Below, piece after piece: positions 24,576 to 30,575 of a stretch of DNA of 36,242 bases. The stretch comes from Minisyncoccota bacterium (lineage in GTDB: Bacteria > Patescibacteriota > Minisyncoccia > Phycocordibacterales > XYD1-FULL-46-19). The stretch spans positions 1-36,242 of the forward strand of contig JAGORB010000004.1 of assembly GCA_018063065.1 (NCBI GenBank), written 5' to 3'. Position numbers and translations under genes: made by a program. Numbering within the stretch: the stretch's first letter is position 1; the number at the start of each line of letters is the position of its first letter. The notes under the pieces are model-generated. The model ran no database searches. It was given only the letters and a program-made list of their open reading frames with translations, and was not told where the DNA came from.

Positions 24576-25391
24576 ATGTCTCGTCTTAAAATATTTTTAA
24601 TAATTGTGGGGGTGGGGATTGTGCTGCTGGGGGCGGGGTGGTACTTGGGGTTGGGTGGGGAGATGAAGGACTTAAGTTGGGAGGACTTGGAGGAGGATGA
24701 GTGCAATGTGTTGGCACTTAATCTTAATGGCTACTTAACCACTTATACTCTGCCCTTGGCCGAGGGTGAGGAGGCGAGCGACTTAACCACCTCTACCAAC
24801 TTGGTGGACGGCATTTTAACCGCTAAGGATGACGATGAGATTAAGGCCGTAATTTTATCAATTGATTCTCCTGGCGGTGATGGGGTGGCGGGAGAGGAGG
24901 TGGCCAATGCGTTGAAGAATCTTAACAAGCCATCGGTGGCGGTGGTGCGAGGAGTGGGGGCCTCGGCGGCCTACTGGGCCGCCTCGGGCGCTGATAAAAT
25001 TTACGCCTCCAAGATCTCGGATGTGGGCAGTATTGGCGTAACCTCATCTTACTTAGACGAGACTATCAAGAATGCCAAGGAGGGTTACACTTACACCGAG
25101 ATCTCATCGGCTAAATATAAAAATGTGGGTGACCCCGGCCGGCCCTTAAGCGCCGAGGAGCGGGCCTTGTGGCAAGCCGATATTGATAAGGCGCATCAAG
25201 TGTTTGTAGAAGCGGTGGCGGCCAATAGGCAACTGGAGCTGGCGGCGGTGCAGAAGTTGGCCAACGGCCTTACTTACCTAGGCGAGGCGGCGCTGGCTCA
25301 TGGCCTGATTGATGAGATTGGCGATATGGCTAAGGCGACCAAATTTATAGAGGAGCAGATTGGCGCGCCCGCTCAAGTCTGTTGGTACTAA
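24576..25391 (+). CDS. sppA: SppA-like signal peptide peptidase (S49 family)
   Basis: A 271-residue membrane-anchored serine protease with a Ser-Lys dyad. The anchor is at about 7-26. IDSPGGDGVAGEEVANAL forms the oxyanion region, Ser130 is the nucleophile (GVGASAAYWAAS), and Lys182 (SAKYKNVGDPGRPL) the general base. The spacing of 52 residues between them equals that of Bacillus subtilis SppA (Ser147, Lys199, from established knowledge). It is the short, single-domain type that assembles into an octamer. It would cleave leftover signal peptides or envelope proteins. The promoter and the start are supported by the -10 box 6 bases upstream. Confidence 0.92.
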   Translation: MSRLKIFLIIVGVGIVLLGAGWYLGLGGEMKDLSWEDLEEDECNVLALNLNGYLTTYTLPLAEGEEASDLTTSTNLVDGILTAKDDDEIKAVILSIDSPGGDGVAGEEVANALKNLNKPSVAVVRGVGASAAYWAASGADKIYASKISDVGSIGVTSSYLDETIKNAKEGYTYTEISSAKYKNVGDPGRPLSAEERALWQADIDKAHQVFVEAVAANRQLELAAVQKLANGLTYLGEAALAHGLIDEIGDMAKATKFIEEQIGAPAQVCWY

Positions 25392-25398
25392 GATTTGG

Positions 25399-25404
25399 TA
25401 TAAT
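25399..25404 (+). promoter_or_regulatory. Extended -10 promoter upstream of the unusual start region
   Basis: TGGTATAAT, followed after 6 bases by an ATG at 25411 that opens only a nine-codon frame. The real downstream gene starts later, so this promoter gives either a short leader or a leader peptide. Confidence 0.55.
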
Positions 25405-25410
25405 TGAGGG

Positions 25411-25440
25411 ATGATTAAGGAGAATACATTGCTTATTTGA
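25411..25440 (+). other. Possible leaderless nine-codon leader peptide
   Basis: ATG at 25411, exactly at the leaderless distance from the -10 box, encodes MIKENTLLI and stops with TGA at 25438-25440. The stop overlaps a TTG (25437) of the next frame. It also contains AAGGAG, a good Shine-Dalgarno sequence for a start at about 25428. It may couple translation of the next gene, or be accidental. Confidence 0.35.
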
Positions 25441-25727
25441 AGGATAACCCAGAGAGGTTGTGGTTTAAGCGCAAGCTCTATGGTTGGGGCTGGGTGCCGG
25501 TGCAGTGGCAGGGGTGGGTCACGCTCATTATCTACATCGTACTTGTTTTAGGCCTGGTGTTAACGAGAGAGGAGGTCATCCCCGGTAATCCTGACTCTGG
25601 CAGCAACTTCCTCACCTTTGCTCTGCCGATTATTATTTCAACTGTTATTTTCTTTATTATTCTCTATAAAACAGGCGAGAGCCCCCGCTGGCAGTGGGGC
25701 ATCCCCGAGAAGTATAAGGATAAATAA
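25428..25727 (+). CDS. Small membrane protein with likely non-canonical start
   Basis: The product, about 99 residues, has a conserved N-terminus of the x-Y-x-KDNPERLWFKRKLYGWGW type, then two membrane segments (about 27-49 and 65-84). I recall similar short CPR proteins that begin M-x-Y-F-K-x-N-P, which would put the start at ATT (25428), 5 bases after the Shine-Dalgarno GGAG at 25419. No ATG or GTG is available: the nearest standard codon is TTG at 25437, three codons later, overlapping the leader-peptide stop. ATT initiation, TTG initiation or a sequence error are the options. Followed without a gap by the RhuM-Fic gene. Function unknown. Confidence 0.65.
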   Translation: MAYLKDNPERLWFKRKLYGWGWVPVQWQGWVTLIIYIVLVLGLVLTREEVIPGNPDSGSNFLTFALPIIISTVIFFIILYKTGESPRWQWGIPEKYKDK

Positions 25728-26690
25728 ATGAAGAAGGAGACGATTATTTATCAGTCCAAATCGGGCGCGATTGAGCTTAAGGGCGACGTCGGCAAGCAGA
25801 CCATTTGGGCGACTCAAGCGCAAATGGCGAAGGTTTTTGGTGTAAATGTTAGAACTGTTAACGAGCACTTAAGTAATATCTTCAAGACTAAAGAATTATC
25901 TAAGCCGGCAGTTATCCGGAAATTCCGGATAACTGCCGGCGACGGCAAAGTTTATGAGACCAACCATTATAGTCTAGACGCTATCATCTCTGTGGGCTAT
26001 AGAGTCAATTCTAAAATGGCGACCCGCTTCCGTCAGTGGGCTACTAAAACTTTAAGGAGTTATATTACCGAGGGTTATGTGATTAACAAGAAGCAGATCA
26101 AGTTTAACTACCGCCAGTTCTTGGGAGTGGTAGAGGATGTTAAGAAGTTGCTCCCGGCCGGGGTGTTGGTAAATGCTACTGACGCGGTGGAATTGGTATC
26201 TATCTTTGCCGATACTTGGCTCTCGCTTGAGGCTTATGATAAAGGCTCATTACCTAAAGGTAAATTAACCAAGAAGAAGGTTGAGCTCACAGCTGATCGA
26301 TTAGCGGGACGACTTAATGATCTGAAGATATCTCTAATTAAGAAGGGTGAGGCGGGAGATATCTTTGGCGTGGAGAAGAATCCTGGATCTGTCGCGGGGA
26401 TTGTGGGTAATGTGATGCAGTCGTTTAATAATCAAGATGTGTACTCCTCGGTGGAGGAGAAGGCGGCCCATCTACTCTATTTTATGGTGAAGAATCATCC
26501 CTTCACCGATGGCAATAAGCGCAGCGGTGCCTTTGCTTTTATCTGGTTTTTGCAGCAAGCTAAGATATTGGATATTGCCAAATTAACTCCTCCGGCCCTC
26601 ACGGCCTTAACGATAATGGTGGCGGAGAGTGATCCCAAACATAAAGATAAGATTATTAATTTGATTTTAAACTTAATCACCAAGAAATAA
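25728..26690 (+). CDS. RhuM-Fic/Doc fusion protein
   Basis: Residues 1-125 match the RhuM (virulence-associated) domain: IWATQAQMAKVFGVNVRTVNEHLSNIFKTKEL, then YETNHYSLDAIISVGYRVNSKMATRFRQWATKTLRSYI, a winged-helix-like DNA binding pattern. Residues about 200-320 form a Fic/Doc domain with HPFTDGNKRSGAFAF at His257, which is the Doc-type form (DGNKR), so phosphorylation or AMP transfer of a protein target is possible. Such fusions are widespread in bacteria and are viewed as toxin-like or regulatory proteins. No antitoxin gene is seen next to it. A perfect 37-base palindrome lies within its coding sequence at 25904-25940. It starts directly after the stop of the preceding gene. Confidence 0.88.
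   Translation: MKKETIIYQSKSGAIELKGDVGKQTIWATQAQMAKVFGVNVRTVNEHLSNIFKTKELSKPAVIRKFRITAGDGKVYETNHYSLDAIISVGYRVNSKMATRFRQWATKTLRSYITEGYVINKKQIKFNYRQFLGVVEDVKKLLPAGVLVNATDAVELVSIFADTWLSLEAYDKGSLPKGKLTKKKVELTADRLAGRLNDLKISLIKKGEAGDIFGVEKNPGSVAGIVGNVMQSFNNQDVYSSVEEKAAHLLYFMVKNHPFTDGNKRSGAFAFIWFLQQAKILDIAKLTPPALTALTIMVAESDPKHKDKIINLILNLITKK
25904..25940. repeat. Perfect 37-base palindrome inside rhuM-fic
   Basis: Two 18-base arms (25904-25921 and 25923-25940; GCCGGCAGTTATCCGGAA in the left arm) surround one central base with no mismatch. It encodes the KPAVIRKFRITAG part of the RhuM domain. It could be an operator for the protein's own N-terminal DNA-binding domain or form a strong mRNA hairpin early in translation. 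Confidence 0.95.
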
Positions 26691-26694
26691 TTTT

Positions 26695-27240
26695 ATGAAA
26701 CAAGTTGTTGTGGTACATGGGTCGCCGTATGAGGAGAAGTTTTATGATGCGGCAACACCGTCTTCGTCTAACTCTAGCTGGACGCCATGGCTGCAAAAGC
26801 AGGTGGCGCTTAAAGATGGCCTCTGCCAAGCCTTAGAATATCCGCGACCCTATGACCCGGTTTATGAAGATTGGTTGGAGGTGTTTAAGCAGCACGCTTT
26901 ATCTGCTGAAACTATTTTAGTGGGCCACAGTTGTGGCGGGGGATTTTTACTCCGATTTTTATCGGAGAATCCGGAGGTAAAGGTTAAGAAGGTAATCTTG
27001 GTAGCGCCGTGGCTGGACCCAGACGGGGAGTTAACCACCAACTTTTTTAAATTTGAACTTAACCCTGACTTGGCTAAGAATAATGAGGTGCACATTATGA
27101 TCTCCGATGACGACGATGACTACATTCTTAAATCAGTAGAGATTATTAAAGAGCAGGTGCCCGGCATAATCTGGCACGATTATGTGGGCAAGGGCCACTT
27201 TACCAATAAAGACTGCCCCGAACTTCTAGAATTGATATAA
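26695..27240 (+). CDS. RBBP9/YdeN-type alpha/beta serine hydrolase
   Basis: The 181-residue chain has the RBBP9/YdeN layout: VVVVHGSPYEE at the start, the nucleophile elbow GHSCGGGFLLRF (Ser about residue 79), an acidic site ISDDDDDYI and the closing catalytic His in GKGHFTNKD. A LVAPWLDPDG loop is typical. These enzymes are small serine hydrolases with poorly known substrates. It starts 4 bases after the RhuM-Fic stop and probably belongs to the same message; the DM13 gene that follows has its own -10 box inside the end of this gene. Confidence 0.88.
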   Translation: MKQVVVVHGSPYEEKFYDAATPSSSNSSWTPWLQKQVALKDGLCQALEYPRPYDPVYEDWLEVFKQHALSAETILVGHSCGGGFLLRFLSENPEVKVKKVILVAPWLDPDGELTTNFFKFELNPDLAKNNEVHIMISDDDDDYILKSVEIIKEQVPGIIWHDYVGKGHFTNKDCPELLELI

Positions 27241-27241
27241 T
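27236..27241 (+). promoter_or_regulatory. Extended -10 promoter of the DM13 gene
   Basis: TGATATAAT overlaps the stop codon of the hydrolase gene and lies 6 bases before the ATG at 27248. The following gene is thus probably leaderless when transcribed from here. Confidence 0.6.
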
Positions 27242-27247
27242 TAACCT

Positions 27248-27700
27248 ATGATTACTAAAAAAATTATTATCCTAATTGTTGTCATTATAGTTTTGGTGGC
27301 GGGGTATTATTTCATTTCACCTTTCTTTATTAACATCAAAATGGATGAGGCCTTGCCGGTGGGCGGGGGCCCAGCGTCTGACCTAGCCACCACTTCCGAG
27401 CGGGCTGAGGTGGTGGGCACGGCTGGTCATCCGGCCAGTGGTTACGCCTTAGTGGTAGAGGCCGAGGGTAAAAAGTACGTGCGGTACGAAGATTTTAAAA
27501 CCATCAACGGTCCGGATATTTATGTGTATTTGGCTAAAGACTTAGAGGCTAAAGAATTTGTAAGTTTAGGCAAGGTTAAAGCTACCGAGGGTAATGTAAA
27601 TTATGAGATCCCGGCGGGCGTAAATGTAAGTGAGTACCCATACGTGCTTACCTGGTGCAAGACCTTTGGGGTGCTATTTAATCACGCTAAGTTAATTTAA
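27248..27700 (+). CDS. Membrane-anchored DM13-domain protein
   Basis: An N-terminal anchor (5-25) carries a DM13 domain (about 50-150): GTAGHPASGYALVVEAEGKKYVRYEDFKTINGPDIYVYLAKD, then VNYEIPAGVNVSEYPYVLTWCKTFGVLFNHAKL. The WCKTFGVLFNHA ending with the conserved Cys is characteristic. DM13 domains are proposed to bind a redox cofactor or take part in electron transfer in animals; in bacteria their function is open. It faces the outside of the membrane. The mscL-like gene follows after 4 bases. Confidence 0.87.
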   Translation: MITKKIIILIVVIIVLVAGYYFISPFFINIKMDEALPVGGGPASDLATTSERAEVVGTAGHPASGYALVVEAEGKKYVRYEDFKTINGPDIYVYLAKDLEAKEFVSLGKVKATEGNVNYEIPAGVNVSEYPYVLTWCKTFGVLFNHAKLI

Positions 27701-27704
27701 TTTT

Positions 27705-28004
27705 ATGACTAAATTGGCGAGGGAGTTTGTGGATTTTTTAAAGGAGTACAAGATTATCTCCTTGGCGGTGGCCTTTGTAATGGGCGCGGCCAGCACCGCG
27801 CTAGTTAACTCGTTGGTGAAGGATATCTTCATGCCCATTATCTCACCGCTCTTCCACGCCGAGGGCTGGGAGGCGGCCACCCTTAACTTGGGCCCCGTGC
27901 ACTTGGCTTACGGCTCGTTCCTCGCCGAATTCTTAAACTTTGTCATCCTCGCGCTCATTATCTTTATCGTCGTGCGCAAGCTTATTAAACTAGAAGCTAA
28001 ATAA
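27705..28004 (+). CDS. mscL: MscL-family large mechanosensitive channel
   Basis: A short form of MscL, 99 residues. The pore helix reads AREFVDFLKEYKIISLAVAFVMGAASTALVNSLVKDIFMPIISPL, close to the family's F-x-x-F-x-x-x-G/K-N-V-x-D-L-A-V-G-V-I-I-G-x-A-F pattern. The second helix is YGSFLAEFLNFVILALIIFIVVRKLIK. The extracellular loop is short and the C-terminal bundle is nearly absent. It would act as a turgor release valve. It ends the plus-strand run that started at sppA. Confidence 0.88.
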   Translation: MTKLAREFVDFLKEYKIISLAVAFVMGAASTALVNSLVKDIFMPIISPLFHAEGWEAATLNLGPVHLAYGSFLAEFLNFVILALIIFIVVRKLIKLEAK

Positions 28005-28008
28005 AAAA

Positions 28009-28027
28009 GCGAGCCGGGGTGGCTCGC
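28009..28027. terminator. Hairpin after the mscL-like gene
   Basis: GCGAGCC, 5-base loop, GGCTCGC, just after a run of six A. The U-tract would be on the minus strand; on the plus strand no T run follows, so it may act as a minus-strand terminator or a transcript-end stabiliser. Confidence 0.5.
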
Positions 28028-28043
28028 GTGGTACAAGATGCAA

Positions 28044-28129
28044 GAGGATGAGATCCTCGATACGTAAATGGGGCGGTCGCGCCCGCAGCGGTTCGGGCGC
28101 GACCGGGGAAGATAGAGGGGGGGACCCTC
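28044..28129. other. Hairpin-rich GC island in the 258-base gene-free stretch
   Basis: Three more stem-loops follow: GAGGAT/ATCCTC (28044-28058), a perfect 11-base GGTCGCGCCCG/CGGGCGCGACC (28075-28104) and GAGGG/CCCTC (28115-28129). No coding frame is convincing. It may be a small structured RNA or an mRNA 3' end. The rest of 28130-28215 is AT-rich and featureless. Confidence 0.4.
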
Positions 28130-28215
28130 GTGATGGATTAAAAAGAACTAATACATTATCCATGGTAATTTAAATAGGATTATTGTCAATACTTTGGCAT
28201 TTAGGGTAAAGAAAA

Positions 28216-28244
28216 GGCGGTTCCGATTTTGAATCAGAACCGCC
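28216..28244 (-). terminator. Rho-independent terminator of the unrecognised gene at 28263
   Basis: A 13-base stem (GGCGGTTC-GATT with one G-U pair on the transcript) with a 3-base loop, followed on the minus strand by TTTTCTTT. It lies 19 bases past the stop. Confidence 0.88.
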
Positions 28245-28262
28245 CGTGGGTTTACTAGTAGA

Positions 28263-29219
28263 TTACGCGGCTTCCGCTTCCGCTTCTTTCTGGAGAACAA
28301 CCTCCGCTATTTGTTCAGGTTTCAAACGTGAGCCCCCGATGCGAGGTGATCCACCGATGGTGTCTCCACCGCCCCATTGGTCTGGATTATCGCTTAATCC
28401 TTCCAGATCGTTGAGGATTTTCATGGCGCCGATTAGATCCATCTTGATGTACGGAGACATCTTGCCGATCTTGTAATCATAGACGCCGTCGGGGCGTTTT
28501 TTGACCGCAAGGAAGGAACGAATGCCGTCGCTATACATCTTGGTGCGACATTGCGCTCCAATTTCCTCCATGATCACGAAGTTCCCGTACTGGTTGATGA
28601 TTTTGTAGCGCGTATCGAGCTCGACCGTCTTACCTTTGCCGGTAATGTAGTCCATGATTCGATGCTCTACGTCTTCAATCACCGCCCGGAATTCTTCGGC
28701 ACTTCGGCGACCTAACCCATTGTTCAAACGGATCAGGTGATACGGGTGGAAGATCCATCCAATTTCCGCGAGCGCCGCCCCTTCAATAGGGAAGGGATAA
28801 GCGCCGGCGGTGGCGTCCATCAGATCCTCGAGATGAACCAGGCGGTTAATCTGTGGGTTGATGGGATTGCGTGCCATCTCCGAATGTCGGAGAAGAAACC
28901 ACGACAAGCAGACATCCTCATCGCAATCGTTGGCGTAGACCGTGAAGTCTAGGTTTCCACGATCGTCGCGGAACATCTCCTCCAGCATTCCCATTCGGAT
29001 TGACATGAGAACCTGACCACAGGTAGCCCGGGTGGCGTACCGATTTACCAGCTCGTGATGGTTGAGAGACGCATAGTCTCGACCATCCTTGCTGATGTGT
29101 CGTGGTGGCCCAAAGACGAAGCCGTCTAGGGCGATTGAGCGCGGTGGGTAATTCTGAGTGAATTTCTTCCATTTCACCGGCGGGGTCTTAGGCTCCACTT
29201 TCAATGAAACGCGGGACAT
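28263..29219 (-). CDS. Unrecognised soluble protein of 318 residues with canonical expression signals
   Basis: I do not recognise the family. It is soluble and acidic, with conserved-looking polar clusters: SLNHHELVNRYATRATCGQV, FTVYANDCDEDVCLSWFLLRHSE, and LVHLEDLMDATAGAYPF. The HH and DCDED groups could bind metal as in a phosphohydrolase, but their order does not fit the DHH family. The Ala/Glu tail is low complexity. The ATG at 29219 is chosen because a perfect AGGAGG stands 5 bases upstream; the frame continues upstream through the leader. Promoter TTTACA-17-TATTAT, a leader hairpin, and a strong terminator make it a self-contained unit, unlike the leaderless neighbours. Transfer from another replicon is possible. 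Confidence 0.78.
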   Translation of the reverse strand: MSRVSLKVEPKTPPVKWKKFTQNYPPRSIALDGFVFGPPRHISKDGRDYASLNHHELVNRYATRATCGQVLMSIRMGMLEEMFRDDRGNLDFTVYANDCDEDVCLSWFLLRHSEMARNPINPQINRLVHLEDLMDATAGAYPFPIEGAALAEIGWIFHPYHLIRLNNGLGRRSAEEFRAVIEDVEHRIMDYITGKGKTVELDTRYKIINQYGNFVIMEEIGAQCRTKMYSDGIRSFLAVKKRPDGVYDYKIGKMSPYIKMDLIGAMKILNDLEGLSDNPDQWGGGDTIGGSPRIGGSRLKPEQIAEVVLQKEAEAEAA

Positions 29220-29224
29220 ACAGT

Positions 29225-29230
29225 CCTCCT
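29225..29230 (-). promoter_or_regulatory. Strong Shine-Dalgarno site
   Basis: AGGAGG, 5 bases from the ATG at 29219. It fixes the start of this gene and is exceptional in a window where most genes lack such a site. Confidence 0.85.
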
Positions 29231-29232
29231 CT

Positions 29233-29250
29233 GGTGCTGGTTGTAGCACC
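29233..29250 (-). promoter_or_regulatory. Leader hairpin
   Basis: GGTGCT and AGCACC form a 6-base stem with a 6-base loop just before the Shine-Dalgarno site. It may protect the 5' end of the message or modulate ribosome access. Confidence 0.5.
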
Positions 29251-29260
29251 TCCACTTGGT

Positions 29261-29289
29261 ATAATAGCACATATCATATCATTTGTAAA
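29261..29289 (-). promoter_or_regulatory. Promoter of the gene at 28263-29219
   Basis: Minus strand: TTTACA (29289-29284), 17 bases, TATTAT (29266-29261) with TG one base before, giving an mRNA leader of about 35 bases. Confidence 0.72.
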
Positions 29290-29319
29290 CTGTTATTTAA
29301 CCTCTGCCTGTCCGTCTGA

Positions 29320-29325
29320 TATAAT
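29320..29325 (+). promoter_or_regulatory. Extended -10 promoter of the MliC gene
   Basis: TGATATAAT, 6 bases, ATG at 29332: the leaderless arrangement again. Confidence 0.62.
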
Positions 29326-29331
29326 AACCTT

Positions 29332-29715
29332 ATGCAAACTAAAAATTGGGTAGCTATTATTATAACGATTGTGGTGGTGATCTCGCTGGGATACTTCATC
29401 TGGAGTGGCGAGGCCAACCGGGTGGATCAGCAAGACTTACCCACCATGGGCGAGAAGCTTACTTACACTTGTGCTGATGACAGCGCCTTTGAGGTGGCTT
29501 ATGGCACGGGCGCCAGCGATAACCTGGCGATGGTAATCTTGGAGGGCGATATGGTCTACACTTTAGAGAAGGTGACCTCCACCTCGAGCGTGAAGTATGC
29601 CAATGATAATGACGACTTCGTCTTTGAGTTGGTAGACGGCACGGCTACTATTACCCAGATGGGCGAGCCTACTTATCAGGGTTGTGGCGAGGGGAGTCAG
29701 TTGAGCCCATTCTAA
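29332..29715 (+). CDS. Anchored MliC-domain protein (putative lysozyme inhibitor)
   Basis: The N-terminal anchor (6-24) is followed by one MliC domain: LTYTCADDSAFEVAYG at the start with the conserved Cys, VYTLEKVTSTSSVKYANDNDDFVFELVDGTATI in the middle (the S-x-x-KYA core that contacts lysozyme) and YQGCGEG with the second Cys. A disulfide between the two is expected in the family. This one keeps the cysteines that the MliC-META protein at 13960 lacks. It would protect the peptidoglycan of the cell from lysozyme at the outer face. The cupin gene starts 2 bases after its stop. Confidence 0.86.
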   Translation: MQTKNWVAIIITIVVVISLGYFIWSGEANRVDQQDLPTMGEKLTYTCADDSAFEVAYGTGASDNLAMVILEGDMVYTLEKVTSTSSVKYANDNDDFVFELVDGTATITQMGEPTYQGCGEGSQLSPF

Positions 29716-29717
29716 AT

Positions 29718-30113
29718 ATGAAAGGATATAAAGCTAATATTGAGAAGTTAAGTCTGGAGAATGAGAACTTTAGGAAAGTAGTTTATACCAGTCATTATTG
29801 TCAGTTGGTCTTGATGAGCCTTAAACCCGGTGAGGATATTGGCGATGAGGTGCACGGAGTGGATCAATTCTTCCGCGTGGAGCACGGCACCGGCAAGCTG
29901 GTCTTGAATGGTAATGAGGAGCAAGCTCTGGAGGATGGCGACACGGTGGTGGTGCCGGCCTCAATGCGCCACAATATTATCAATACCGGCGCGGAAGCAC
30001 TTAAACTTTACACTCTCTACTTACCACCGCATCACAAGGATGGCACCATCCACGCGACTAAAGAGATTGCCATGGCCGCTGACGAGGAGTTTGACGGCGT
30101 TACTACCGAGTAG
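29718..30113 (+). CDS. Small cupin-domain protein
   Basis: A single-domain cupin of 131 residues. Cupin motif 1 is GDEVHGVDQFFRVEHGTGKLVLNG, with His, Gln and Glu positions for metal binding, and motif 2 is VVVPASMRHNIINTG with its His. The end PPHHKDGTIHATKEIAM is typical of a group of cupins annotated as mannose-6-phosphate isomerase-like or simply cupin_2. Substrate unknown; a non-haem metal enzyme or sugar isomerase activity is possible. The frame is open further upstream into the MliC gene, but the ATG at 29718, 2 bases after its stop, is the natural start. It ends with TAG. Confidence 0.87.
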   Translation: MKGYKANIEKLSLENENFRKVVYTSHYCQLVLMSLKPGEDIGDEVHGVDQFFRVEHGTGKLVLNGNEEQALEDGDTVVVPASMRHNIINTGAEALKLYTLYLPPHHKDGTIHATKEIAMAADEEFDGVTTE

Positions 30114-30122
30114 CTTATTATA

Positions 30123-30151
30123 TTGACTATATTTATATAACGTGTTAGGAT
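30123..30151 (+). promoter_or_regulatory. Promoter with -35 and -10 for the short helical protein
   Basis: TTGACT (30123-30128), 17 bases, TAGGAT (30146-30151). A start near 30158 leaves a leader of about 44 bases with AGGGG (30190-30194) 7 bases before the ATG at 30202. The upstream GTG at 30142 lies before the transcription start and cannot be used. Confidence 0.72.
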
Positions 30152-30201
30152 ACACACCAGTGTGTTTTAATTGTGTCTCAACAAATCGCAGGGGTAAAGT
30201 C

Positions 30202-30504
30202 ATGTTGAATCAGAGATGGATGAGGGGGTTGGATATAGAGGAGGTCAGAGATACTAACGGTATACTCAATCTCTATGGACGGAATTTGAGGCCACAAGTT
30301 GAACGGTTATTGAACTCAGCGGATGTACTGGAGATGCGTCTCCATGCTGAGGCCAACATGAAGCAGTATGCGGAAGAGTGGGGTAAAAGGCACGAGACAA
30401 GCCTGGAGGGAGTCGAGAGTTTTCTTGAGCGTCTTCACCTGCAATTGGTTCAGAGAAAGGCCCACTTGCAAACCCGCCACGATCTTTTAAAGGAAGCGAT
30501 GTAA
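30202..30504 (+). CDS. Short helical protein of unknown function
   Basis: 100 residues, without anchor or signal. After MLNQRWMRGLDIEEV the chain is almost entirely helical and charged (RPQVERLLNSADVLEMRLHAEANMKQYAEEWGKRHETSLEGVESFLERLHLQLVQRKAHLQTRHDLLKEA), consistent with a coiled coil. No family is recognised. It is a monocistronic unit with its own promoter, Shine-Dalgarno site and strong terminator, as is the unrecognised gene at 28263. A structural, RNA-binding or adaptor role is conceivable but not shown. Confidence 0.68.
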   Translation: MLNQRWMRGLDIEEVRDTNGILNLYGRNLRPQVERLLNSADVLEMRLHAEANMKQYAEEWGKRHETSLEGVESFLERLHLQLVQRKAHLQTRHDLLKEAM

Positions 30505-30530
30505 TTTTTCTCGGCGCAAGCTGGGTTGCA

Positions 30531-30567
30531 AAAACGCCGACGGACTGTAATGGTCCGTCGGCGTTTT
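30531..30567. terminator. Bidirectional terminator between convergent genes
   Basis: A perfect 15-base stem (AAAACGCCGACGGAC / GTCCGTCGGCGTTTT) with a 7-base loop and T-tracts in both directions. It ends both the helical protein gene and the YceI gene. Confidence 0.93.
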
Positions 30568-30575
30568 CTAATAGG

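Noticed and set aside
28263-29219. DHH-family phosphoesterase
   Set aside because: The HH and Asp-rich clusters are in the wrong order and spacing for the DHH motifs.
29220-29270. Upstream start for the 318-residue protein
   Set aside because: The extra codons span the -10 box and the leader hairpin; AGGAGG points to 29219.
30142-30201. Upstream GTG as start of the short helical protein
   Set aside because: It lies within the promoter, before the predicted transcription start; the ATG at 30202 has a Shine-Dalgarno site.
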